A DNA stretch of 5,197 nucleotides from an uncultured Gammaproteobacteria bacterium (GCA_913043075.1 CAJWLI010000123.1:1-5197), one strand, 5' to 3'; positions 1 to 5,197 are shown, numbered from the stretch's first letter. A program made the numbers and translations. The notes: generated by a model not told the origin, from the sequence alone.

Positions 1-122
1 ATGCTCTGGGTATCGCAATCTGTCATATTCACACTCACTTTTCTTTAGGGTTCATAAGCGGCAAAGAAAAAACTTTAGGCTTTAGTCGAGGCCGTTATTC
101 TCAAAAGGTAGAAAAAGCTTGA
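1..122 (+). CDS. ruvC: RuvC Holliday junction resolvase, C-terminal end (partial, 5' truncated by window)
   Basis: RuvC is the dimeric, metal-dependent endonuclease that cuts Holliday junctions after RuvAB branch migration in the cytoplasm. Only the last 39 complete codons are visible, read from base 3 to a TGA at 120-122. The translation begins ALGIAICHIH, matching the conserved RuvC segment D-A-L-A-I-A-I-x-H that carries the last catalytic aspartate. That Asp codon would fall on the window edge: bases 1-2 are 'at', consistent with GAT, but its first base is missing. The tail (about 29 residues after the ICHIH block) is basic and contains SRGRY, resembling the ARGR ending of E. coli RuvC. 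The stop codon overlaps the ruvA start (TTGA at 119-122). Identity rests on this short segment plus the ruvA-ruvB neighbours; the nuclease core cannot be assessed here. Confidence 0.92.
   Translation, partial: ALGIAICHIHTHFSLGFISGKEKTLGFSRGRYSQKVEKA
103..108 (+). promoter_or_regulatory. Ribosome binding site for ruvA
   Basis: AAAAGG lies inside the end of ruvC, 10 nt before the TTG at 119. It is a modest Shine-Dalgarno match. It supports the TTG start together with the translated N-terminus MIARLTG, which matches the family start MIGRLxG. Confidence 0.55.
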
Positions 123-706
123 TAGCCCGTCTTACCGGGAGAGTTTTAACATTAGACCAAGGTGCTTTGGTGTTAGACGTAAATGGCGTGGGTTATGAAA
201 TAGAGGTCACTTCTTCTACTGCTAATTCAGTTGAGATAGACAAGATTGTGACTTTGGAGACACTCCTTATCGTTCGCGAAGATGCACAGATACTGTTTGG
301 TTTCACAGAGTTAACTGATAAAAAATTATTCCAATTGTTAATTAAGATAAACGGGGTGGGACCAAGACTTGCTATCGGCATTATGTCAGGACTTAATGAG
401 GAAGAGTTGTCGTTAGCGATCGTGGAAAAAGATATTAAAATTTTGACCTCTTTACCCGGTGTAGGAAAAAAGACCGCTGAACGATTAGTAATAGAGTTAC
501 AAGACAAAATTACTTTTGAGAAAGCCTCGGGAAAGAAAAACAAATCAAAAATGTCCCAAGAACTGTTCTCGGACCTTGAAGGGACCCTGTTAAATTTGGG
601 TTATAAACCTCAAGAGGTAGACTTTGCAATTCACCGGATAAAAATTGAATCAACCGATCTGGAGGTTCTCATAAAAGCAGCCCTTAAAGAGCTTGGACGG
701 AGATAG
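119..706 (+). CDS. ruvA: Holliday junction branch migration protein RuvA
   Basis: RuvA is the tetrameric protein that holds the four-way junction flat and loads RuvB hexamers on opposite arms. The 195-residue length is close to E. coli RuvA (203). Domain I (about 1-63) is the OB fold, with the acidic-pin region VREDAQ at 52-57 (E54, D55). Domain II (about 65-140) holds two helix-hairpin-helix motifs, NGVGPRLA at 78-85 and LPGVGKKTAERL at 112-123. A Lys-rich linker (about 139-145) leads to domain III (about 150-195), the RuvB-binding three-helix module, with LGYKPQE at 160-166 as in E. coli. The start is a TTG that overlaps the ruvC stop. The first in-frame ATG is at 383 and would delete domain I, so the TTG is well supported. 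It is followed after 2 nt by ruvB, suggesting coupled translation. All expected domains are intact. Confidence 0.98.
   Translation: MIARLTGRVLTLDQGALVLDVNGVGYEIEVTSSTANSVEIDKIVTLETLLIVREDAQILFGFTELTDKKLFQLLIKINGVGPRLAIGIMSGLNEEELSLAIVEKDIKILTSLPGVGKKTAERLVIELQDKITFEKASGKKNKSKMSQELFSDLEGTLLNLGYKPQEVDFAIHRIKIESTDLEVLIKAALKELGRR
698..702 (+). promoter_or_regulatory. Ribosome binding site for ruvB
   Basis: CGGAG sits in the last codons of ruvA, 6 nt before the TTG at 709. Its position supports TTG 709 as the ruvB start and suggests translational coupling to ruvA, whose stop is at 704-706. Confidence 0.6.
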
Positions 707-708
707 TC

Positions 709-1737
709 TTGGTAGAGGAAGATCGAATTTTTTCGCCTGATAAAGATGATTCTGACAAAAATCAGGATTGGAGTATTCGACCGTCAAAATTCGACGAATA
801 TTTTGGTCAGCCTGAGGTGGCTGAGCAAATGCAGCTGTTTATAAATGCTGCAAAAAAAAGAGGAGAGGCGCTGGACCATACGCTAATTTTCGGCCCGCCA
901 GGACTAGGTAAAACGACACTCGCCAACATCATCGCAAATGAGATGAATGCTGAGATTAGGGCGACCTCTGGACCTGTTGTCGAGAAGAAAGGCGATTTGA
1001 TAGCCGCCCTAACAAATCTATCGGCTGGAGATATCTTGTTTATTGATGAAATACACAGGCTTTCGCCCGCTATTGAAGAAGTTTTGTACCCGGCAATGGA
1101 AGATTTCCAGGTCGACTTAACTATCGGAGAAGGACCCGCGGCCAGATCCATAAAAATCGACCTTCCCCCTTTCACTCTAGTCGGAGCTACTACCAGAACT
1201 GGTCTGCTTACTTCTCCTTTCCGAGATAGGTTTGGAATTGCGCAGAGGCTAGAATTTTATCGGGTCAAAGATTTGACTTCGATTGTTGTCAGGTCTGCCC
1301 GCTTAATTGGAATTACATGTGAGGAGGAAGGCGCTCATGAGATCGCGGTTAGATCTCGGGGGACACCTAGAATCGCTAACAGACTGTTGAGACGAGTCAG
1401 AGACTATGCGGAGGTAGAAGGAGAGGGTGTCGTGACAAAAAATTTGGCTGATCATGCCTTAAACTTACTGAAAGTTGACGTGAATGGCTTTGATCACATG
1501 GATCGACGGATACTCCTGGCGATAATAGAAAAATATGACGGCGGACCAGTTGGTATAGAGAGTATTGCGGCTACAGTTGGAGAGGAAAGAAATACTTTGG
1601 AAGATGTTTATGAGCCTTATTTGATGCAACAGGGGTTTATAGTGAGAACTCCGCGTGGCCGAGAGGTTACTAGGCTGGCTTTTGAGCATTTCGGACTTGT
1701 AAAAGAGCCGAATAAAAAACCTGATTTTTCAGAGTGA
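709..1737 (+). CDS. ruvB: Holliday junction branch migration ATPase RuvB
   Basis: RuvB is the AAA+ hexameric motor that pulls DNA through the RuvA-bound junction. Length is 342 residues (E. coli 336). Visible motifs in order: IRP near 23-25 and FGQPEV at 32-37 before the ATPase core; Walker A GPPGLGKTT at 62-70; TSGPVVEK at 86-93; Walker B ILFIDEIH at 109-116; the GEGPAARSIKIDLPPFTL block at 140-157; sensor 1 GATTR at 159-163; the arginine-finger segment SPFRDRFG at 169-176; sensor 2 RGTPRIANRL at 217-226. The C-terminal winged-helix domain runs from about 263 and includes GGPVGIESIAA and RTPRGR. The start is TTG, backed by CGGAG 6 nt upstream. The first in-frame ATG (829, residue 41) would remove conserved N-terminal sequence. 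No catalytic residue appears missing. It lies 2 nt after ruvA and 22 nt before tolQ, with no ybgC between. Confidence 0.99.
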   Translation: MVEEDRIFSPDKDDSDKNQDWSIRPSKFDEYFGQPEVAEQMQLFINAAKKRGEALDHTLIFGPPGLGKTTLANIIANEMNAEIRATSGPVVEKKGDLIAALTNLSAGDILFIDEIHRLSPAIEEVLYPAMEDFQVDLTIGEGPAARSIKIDLPPFTLVGATTRTGLLTSPFRDRFGIAQRLEFYRVKDLTSIVVRSARLIGITCEEEGAHEIAVRSRGTPRIANRLLRRVRDYAEVEGEGVVTKNLADHALNLLKVDVNGFDHMDRRILLAIIEKYDGGPVGIESIAATVGEERNTLEDVYEPYLMQQGFIVRTPRGREVTRLAFEHFGLVKEPNKKPDFSE

Positions 1738-1748
1738 CGATTTTTCAT

Positions 1749-1753
1749 AGGAG
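1749..1753 (+). promoter_or_regulatory. Strong ribosome binding site for tolQ
   Basis: AGGAG lies in the 22-nt ruvB-tolQ gap, 6 nt before the TTG at 1760. It is among the strongest Shine-Dalgarno sequences in the window and fixes the tolQ start at a TTG. The next in-frame ATG (1823) would remove much of the first membrane helix. Confidence 0.75.
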
Positions 1754-1759
1754 ATTTTT

Positions 1760-2437
1760 TTGAACGAGCCAATTTCGATCTTTTATTTAATATTAAACGC
1801 CAGCGTTGTCGTTCAGATTGTAATGGCTATCTTGGTTGGCGCATCTTTTATTTCGTGGATAATGATCTTTCAGAAAGGCTTCGCTTTGTCAGCAATTCGC
1901 AATCAAGCATTACATTTTGAGAATGAATTCTGGTCTGGTAAAGATCTTGGACAGCTTTTTCGAGAGTTAGAATCAGAAGATCTCGAGCAAATTGGCGTCG
2001 AAAATATCTTTGTATCTGGGTTCAAAGAATATACTCGTTCCAATGCTCAAGCCGCCAATGATGCTGATAGAGTAATGCAAAACGTTCAGCGAGCGATGCG
2101 AGTGGCGCTCGCAAGGGAGGAAGAACGACTTGAGGTTCATTTGTCTTTTCTCGCTACCGTGGGTTCGACAAGTCCTTACATTGGTCTTTTTGGAACTGTA
2201 TGGGGGATTATGAATTCCTTCCGAGGTTTGGCGACAGTAAATCAAGCGTCCCTCTCAGTGGTTGCTCCCGGCATCTCAGAAGCTTTGATAGCAACCGCGA
2301 TTGGCCTATTTGCGGCAATTCCTGCGGTCATAGCTTACAATCGGTATTCTGCCCAAGTTGAGATAATTATGAATCGATTTGAAGCATTCACCGAGGAATT
2401 TAGCAGTATATTGTCCCGTGCGAGCCAAAAGGTCTGA
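1760..2437 (+). CDS. tolQ: Tol-Pal system inner-membrane proton-channel protein TolQ
   Basis: TolQ is the MotA/TolQ/ExbB-family stator subunit that, with TolR, converts the proton-motive force into movement of TolA at the division site. Length is 225 residues (E. coli 230). Three membrane segments are visible: about 15-37, about 128-152 and about 170-194. A large cytoplasmic loop between the first two carries FWSGKDL at 57-63 and SGFKEY at 86-91. The second and third segments carry the family signature: SPYIGLFGTVWGIM at 138-151 and APGISEALIATAIGLFAAIP at 169-188. T146 and T179 occupy the positions of the pore-lining threonines known from E. coli TolQ (T145, T178). ExbB is the main alternative, but the signature and the tolR-tolA-tolB neighbours settle it. 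The start is TTG behind a strong AGGAG. In many relatives ybgC precedes tolQ; here ruvB does. Confidence 0.98.
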   Translation: MNEPISIFYLILNASVVVQIVMAILVGASFISWIMIFQKGFALSAIRNQALHFENEFWSGKDLGQLFRELESEDLEQIGVENIFVSGFKEYTRSNAQAANDADRVMQNVQRAMRVALAREEERLEVHLSFLATVGSTSPYIGLFGTVWGIMNSFRGLATVNQASLSVVAPGISEALIATAIGLFAAIPAVIAYNRYSAQVEIIMNRFEAFTEEFSSILSRASQKV

Positions 2438-2439
2438 CT

Positions 2440-2862
2440 ATGCGTAAAGCTTATCGCAGAAAGCCAATGTCAGAAATAAACGTTGTCCCTTATATCGATG
2501 TGATGCTTGTCTTGCTCGTTATTTTCATGGTCACAGCGCCGCTCATGACGCAGGGTATAAAGGTAGAATTACCTGAGGCGACCTCCGAGCCAATAACTAC
2601 TCAAGAGGAATTTGAAACGCTAGTTGTTTCGGTTTTGCGGGACGGTTCCATTTTTATGAATATTGGTCAGAAGGATATTCCAACTTCTTTAGGAAAGATC
2701 GCTGAAGACGCGAAAAAAATATTGGTTGCTAACCCTAATGTTAAGGTGTTGATCGAGGGGGATAAGATTCTCCCTTACGGAAAGATCGTTGAGATAATGG
2801 AAGTGCTTCGTCAATCTGGCGCATCTGGTGTTGGCTTGATAACCCAGCCCCCCCAAGGATAG
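2440..2862 (+). CDS. tolR: Tol-Pal system inner-membrane protein TolR
   Basis: TolR is the ExbD/TolR-family partner of TolQ, with a single membrane anchor and a periplasmic domain. Length is 140 residues (E. coli 142). The short basic cytoplasmic N-terminus (RRK at 6-8) is followed by SEINVVPYIDVMLVLL at 11-26. D20 corresponds to the essential proton-carrying aspartate of the family (D23 in E. coli). The membrane helix spans about 18-37, then LPEATSEP at 44-51, then a periplasmic fold from about 60 that ends in VGLITQPPQG, very like the VGLMTQP end of E. coli TolR. It starts with ATG 2 nt after the tolQ stop. The nearest Shine-Dalgarno is AAAAGG at 2427-2432 inside tolQ, so coupling is likely. 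A run of seven C residues lies just before its stop. Confidence 0.98.
   Translation: MRKAYRRKPMSEINVVPYIDVMLVLLVIFMVTAPLMTQGIKVELPEATSEPITTQEEFETLVVSVLRDGSIFMNIGQKDIPTSLGKIAEDAKKILVANPNVKVLIEGDKILPYGKIVEIMEVLRQSGASGVGLITQPPQG
2855..2859 (+). promoter_or_regulatory. Candidate ribosome binding site for tolA (start ambiguous)
   Basis: AAGGA overlaps the end of tolR, 11 nt before the TTG at 2871. A second, weaker GAG at 2865-2867 is 9 nt before an in-frame GTG at 2877. In the tolA frame a TAA (2868-2870) directly precedes the TTG, so 2871 is the furthest upstream start possible. The two starts differ by only two residues. Confidence 0.4.
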
Positions 2863-2870
2863 TAGAGTAA

Positions 2871-3611
2871 TTGTTAGTGGCTAGAGGAACCGCGAATAAT
2901 TATATTTATTTTTTTGGTTTCGTTTTTGCTTTAGCTTTGCACCTTGGCGTTGCGGCCATACTTTCATTCAGCAATCATACTCCTCATCTTTCCGTAACCG
3001 GGAAGCAAGATTACTTTATAAAAGCAGAGTTGTACCCTTTAGAGGACCTCCGTGGTAGAAAAGAGAATAAAAGTAAAGAAGAAGTGGTACTTAAGGCTAG
3101 GCGATTAGAGGAAGCCTCTCTAAGGGCGAGGCAAGCGAAAATCGAAAAAGAGATTAATATGGTTCAGGCAGCAGCTCCAAAAGCGATGTCAAAAATCGAA
3201 TCCGTAAAGCCAACAAAAGAGAAAACTAAAACCGACAAAAATAATATAGATTTTCTTTCAGATCTAGACAGAGCACTCATGCAAGAAGAGAGGCTGTGGG
3301 AGGCAAAAACAGAGAGAGATAGAGTGCTGGCTTATGTAGCGAACATACAAGATCGAATCGTGAGAAAGTGGTCCAGACCTCCATCAGCTAGAAATGGGAT
3401 GCGCTGCATTTTGCGCGTAGTCCTTTTGCCTACGGGCGAGGTTTTGCAAGCAAGTGTTGAAGAATCGAGTGGTAACGAGGCTTTCGATAATTCAGCTGTT
3501 AGGGCAGTTTTTATGGCAAGCAATCTTCCAGTGCCCGAAGATAATTTCTTGTTTGAGAAAAGTTTTAGAGAATTCACTTTGCTTTTTCGCCCTGATGATC
3601 TGAGGTTGTAA
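2871..3611 (+). CDS. tolA: Tol-Pal system energy-transducing protein TolA (short form)
   Basis: TolA links the TolQR motor to TolB and Pal across the periplasm. Domain I is the N-terminal membrane anchor (about 11-32), with H24 in ALALHLGVAAIL. This resembles the SHxxL-type helix face that contacts TolQR, but the usual Ser four residues earlier is Ala (A20). Domain II is Lys/Glu/Arg-rich and likely helical or coiled from about 62 to 97, followed by a Pro/Lys linker (about 100-125) and another charged helix (about 128-165). Domain III (about 155-246) is the TonB-like C-terminal fold, with RKWSRPPSARNGM at 165-177 and LPTGEVLQASVEESSG at 186-201. At 246 residues it is much shorter than E. coli TolA (421), nearly all of the loss being in domain II. 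It carries a single domain III Cys (C179), whereas E. coli has a pair. Start is TTG 2871 or GTG 2877; the first ATG is at 3159. Context makes TonB unlikely. Confidence 0.95.
   Translation: MLVARGTANNYIYFFGFVFALALHLGVAAILSFSNHTPHLSVTGKQDYFIKAELYPLEDLRGRKENKSKEEVVLKARRLEEASLRARQAKIEKEINMVQAAAPKAMSKIESVKPTKEKTKTDKNNIDFLSDLDRALMQEERLWEAKTERDRVLAYVANIQDRIVRKWSRPPSARNGMRCILRVVLLPTGEVLQASVEESSGNEAFDNSAVRAVFMASNLPVPEDNFLFEKSFREFTLLFRPDDLRL
3602..3605 (+). promoter_or_regulatory. Ribosome binding site for tolB
   Basis: GAGG in the last codons of tolA lies 8 nt before the ATG at 3614. The tolA stop (3609-3611) falls between them, so translation of tolB is probably coupled to tolA. Confidence 0.5.
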
Positions 3612-3613
3612 AT

Positions 3614-4939
3614 ATGACTACAAAAAAATTTGTTAATTTATTTATATTTCTTTTCAGTTTTCATCCATTTGTGCTTGTTCATGGTGAGTTGAGGATCGAG
3701 ATCACGCAGGGTCTCGATAAAGCGGTAAAAATAGCGGTGGCGCCATTTGCTTGGAAAGGGAAAAGAAGTTCCCCTGCAAAATTAGACCAAATTATTGCAA
3801 ATGACTTAAGGATATCCGGTCGATTTGAGCCTCTAAAAAAAGAAAATATGTTGAGCTTCCCTGAAGACGAGTCAGAGATATTCGTTCGTGATTGGCGCAT
3901 GCTAGGAGCAGAATACCTGGTCTTTGGTTACCTCGAACCCAACGAGGTTGAAGTCAAGCTGCACTTTGAGATCTTCGATGTATCTAAGGCCGCGGTGGTT
4001 CGTAGTAGAACAGTCAACGGATTGCCCAGAGAGTTAAGGGACATGGCTCACTACGTCAGCGATCAGATATTTGAGGTCGTTACCGGAACAGAGGGGTCAT
4101 TCTCAACTCAAATAATGTACGTGACAGCGGAAAAATTAGCGGAGGATCAGCGTTTATACGCCTTGAATATTGCAGATTCTGATGGCTGGGGCGTAAAAAG
4201 GATTTTGGAATCAAAAGAACCAATATTGTCAGCCACTTGGTCTCCCGATTCTGGCTCAGTAGCCTATGTGTCTTTCGAGCTAGATGGAAGACCCGGGATT
4301 TTTCTTCACAATCTGTCTACCGGTAAACGCGAGGTGCTTACTAGGTTTGCTGGCTTGAATGGAGCTCCCGCATTCTCTCCTGATGGAAAGACGCTGGCGT
4401 TAGTTTTATCAAAAGATGGAAACCCAGATATTTACTTGTTGGATTTGGTGACGCGAGACCTTCGAAGGATTACACGTCATTATGGAATAGACACAGAGCC
4501 TAGCTGGAGTGCCGATGGGGAATCTATAATTTTTACGTCTAATAGAGGAGGCCAACCGCAAATTTATCAGCTTCGTTTAGAGGATCTCCAGATACAGAGA
4601 CTAACTTTCGAGGGTGATTACAATGCGAAAGCGAGCTTGCTAAAGGATGGGAGTGCTCTAGTCATGGTTCATCGCAGAGACGGCGTTTTTCACATTGCGA
4701 TGTTAGATCTTCAGAAGGGAGCCTTAAATGTTCTAACTGAAACCTCTTTGGACGAATCTCCGAGTGTTGCTCCAAATGGGAGCCTTGTGATTTACGCCAC
4801 TCAAAAGAACGAAGAGGGGATTTTGGCTACGGTCTCAGTCGATGGCTTGGTCAAGTTTAATCTGCCTTCATCGGCAGGAGATGTTCGTGAGCCGGCCTGG
4901 TCGCCCAATAAGAAAAAGATATTTGACGTTTTCGACTAG
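3614..4939 (+). CDS. tolB: Tol-Pal system periplasmic beta-propeller protein TolB
   Basis: TolB is the soluble periplasmic protein that binds Pal and is released from it by TolA. Length is 441 residues (E. coli 430). A Sec signal peptide is clear: TTKK at 2-5, a Phe/Leu-rich core at about 6-22, and likely cleavage after VHG (24). The mature N-terminus ELRIEI matches the EVRIVI of E. coli TolB, the segment that contacts TolA. The N-terminal domain (about 25-160) includes VAPFAW at 42-47 and ANDLRISGRFEPL at 62-74. The six-bladed propeller follows with PD40-type repeats: SATWSPDSGSVAYVSF (206-221), APAFSPDGKTLAL (251-263), EPSWSADGESIIFTSN (295-310), a degenerate LLKDGSALVMV (342-352), SPSVAPNGSLVIYA (382-395) and REPAWSP (425-431). 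The tail after AWSP is ten residues (NKKKIFDVFD) against two in E. coli. Start is ATG 2 nt after tolA. Confidence 0.98.
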   Translation: MTTKKFVNLFIFLFSFHPFVLVHGELRIEITQGLDKAVKIAVAPFAWKGKRSSPAKLDQIIANDLRISGRFEPLKKENMLSFPEDESEIFVRDWRMLGAEYLVFGYLEPNEVEVKLHFEIFDVSKAAVVRSRTVNGLPRELRDMAHYVSDQIFEVVTGTEGSFSTQIMYVTAEKLAEDQRLYALNIADSDGWGVKRILESKEPILSATWSPDSGSVAYVSFELDGRPGIFLHNLSTGKREVLTRFAGLNGAPAFSPDGKTLALVLSKDGNPDIYLLDLVTRDLRRITRHYGIDTEPSWSADGESIIFTSNRGGQPQIYQLRLEDLQIQRLTFEGDYNAKASLLKDGSALVMVHRRDGVFHIAMLDLQKGALNVLTETSLDESPSVAPNGSLVIYATQKNEEGILATVSVDGLVKFNLPSSAGDVREPAWSPNKKKIFDVFD

Positions 4940-4974
4940 GGTTCCCTCAATTTTCAGAAAAATTTCTTCGTTTA

Positions 4975-5004
4975 GTGAAAAGTTAGGGCGATTTGTGGTT
5001 TAAT
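4975..5004 (+). promoter_or_regulatory. Candidate sigma70-type promoter for pal
   Basis: A -10-like TTTAAT at 4999-5004 (5 of 6 bases match TATAAT) is preceded by TGG at 4996-4998, making an extended -10. A weak -35 GTGAAA at 4975-4980 (4 of 6 match TTGACA) lies 18 nt upstream. Transcription would begin near 5011, giving pal a leader of about 38 nt. AT-rich DNA produces such matches by chance, so the isolated location in the only real gap is the main support. Confidence 0.45.
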
Positions 5005-5034
5005 TTCAGTTCATATTCGTGCTCGGGTGAGTAT

Positions 5035-5041
5035 AAAGGAG
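5035..5041 (+). promoter_or_regulatory. Strong ribosome binding site for pal
   Basis: AAAGGAG ends 7 nt before the ATG at 5049. It is the best Shine-Dalgarno in the window and fits a gene whose product is usually abundant. Confidence 0.75.
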
Positions 5042-5048
5042 CGAAAAA

Positions 5049-5197
5049 ATGAATTTTCAAGGAGCAAAAAGGTTTTTAGGAACCGCCATACCGTTTTTTT
5101 TCTTGATCGGTTGTGCAAGTCAGGAGCCAGATTATTCAGAATCCGCAGAGAATCTGATTGAAGAACCGATTGTTCAAGAAAGCTATGAGCCGGCTGC
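5049..5197 (+). CDS. pal: Outer-membrane lipoprotein, probably Pal (partial, 3' end cut by window)
   Basis: Only 49 codons plus two bases are visible. The N-terminus is a lipoprotein signal peptide: a K7-R8 basic pair, a hydrophobic stretch at about 9-20, and the lipobox L19-I20-G21-C22. C22 would be lipidated. The +2 residue is Ala, with no inner-membrane-retention Asp, so sorting to the outer membrane by Lol is expected. The visible mature segment (23-49) is a strongly acidic linker with eight Asp/Glu and no Lys/Arg. The peptidoglycan-binding OmpA-like domain that defines Pal lies beyond the window, so the name rests on position directly after tolB and on the lipoprotein signal. In this locus Pal anchors the outer membrane to peptidoglycan and is the cargo moved by TolA and TolB. 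It has its own strong Shine-Dalgarno and a possible promoter. Another lipoprotein is possible but less likely. Confidence 0.86.
   Translation, partial: MNFQGAKRFLGTAIPFFFLIGCASQEPDYSESAENLIEEPIVQESYEPA

Larger units (their letters stand above)
4940..5048 (+). other. tolB-pal intergenic region
   Basis: At 109 nt this is the only substantial non-coding gap in the window; all other junctions are 22 nt or less. It contains the candidate pal promoter (4975-5004) and ribosome binding site (5035-5041). A weak all-A/T inverted repeat (AATTTT 4949-4954, AAAATT 4959-4964) sits near the tolB stop. It lacks a GC stem and a T tract, so I do not call it a terminator. Confidence 0.7.

Noticed and set aside
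193..543. Minus-strand open frame of 116 codons inside ruvA, and similar antisense frames in ruvB, tolQ, tolA and tolB
   Set aside because: Each lies wholly or mostly opposite a well-conserved gene, shows no recognisable domain and is explained as a shadow of the coding strand.
1697..1725. TTGTAA in late ruvB as the -35 of a tolQ promoter
   Set aside because: No acceptable -10 hexamer occurs at 16-18 nt spacing; the sequence there reads CCTGAT.
1721..1732. Small hairpin CTGA-TTTT-TCAG at the end of ruvB as a terminator
   Set aside because: The stem is only 4 bp, lies within the coding end of ruvB and is not followed by a proper T tract.
2848..2870. Programmed -1 frameshift at the C7 run fusing TolR to TolA
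   Set aside because: tolA is in the -1 frame relative to tolR, but a TAA at 2868-2870 in that frame stops any shifted ribosome just before the tolA start. The codon phase (G CCC CCC CAA) is also not a standard slippery heptamer.
4949..4964. Inverted repeat AATTTT/AAAATT as a tolB terminator
   Set aside because: The stem is six A/T pairs with no GC and no following T run, so it is too weak for an intrinsic terminator.
1..5197. Possible undescribed system, mobile element or CRISPR array
   Set aside because: Every coding stretch is assigned to a known Ruv or Tol-Pal family, gene order is a known one, and no direct repeats, transposase, integrase, tRNA or spacer pattern is visible.

Overview
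This window carries the end of a ruvCAB recombination locus running directly into a tol-pal cell-envelope locus, all on the + strand: ruvC (3' end only), ruvA, ruvB, tolQ, tolR, tolA, tolB, and the start of a lipoprotein gene that is very probably pal. The ruvC-ruvA-ruvB-(ybgC)-tolQRAB-pal order is well known from Gammaproteobacteria such as Pseudomonas. The TolQ, TolR, TolB and RuvAB sequences share long motif blocks with the E. coli proteins. The DNA looks moderately AT-leaning by eye (not computed), so an AT-leaning gammaproteobacterium, perhaps marine, is a reasonable inference. I cannot name a genus.

Layout: 1-122 is the RuvC C-terminus, whose stop overlaps the TTG start of ruvA by 4 nt. 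ruvA (119-706) and ruvB (709-1737) are 2 nt apart and encode the Holliday-junction branch-migration motor. After a 22-nt gap come tolQ (1760-2437), tolR (2440-2862), tolA (2871-3611) and tolB (3614-4939), each 2 to 8 nt apart. The only real intergenic space (4940-5048, 109 nt) lies before pal (5049 to the window end) and holds a plausible extended -10 promoter. No stretch longer than 300 nt lacks a gene.

Functionally, RuvA binds the four-way junction, RuvB pumps DNA through it and RuvC cuts it. TolQ and TolR form the proton-driven inner-membrane stator, TolA carries the force across the periplasm, and TolB and Pal are the periplasmic and outer-membrane partners. Together they support outer-membrane constriction during division and lipid and envelope integrity. 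The tight packing suggests one transcript from ruvC through tolB, with an additional start for pal.

The window holds no mobile element, CRISPR array, RNA gene or unknown protein family, and I do not think it holds a new system. The points worth a second look are the missing ybgC between ruvB and tolQ, non-ATG (TTG) starts on four genes, a short TolA, an ambiguous tolA start next to a C7 run, and the isolated pal promoter region.
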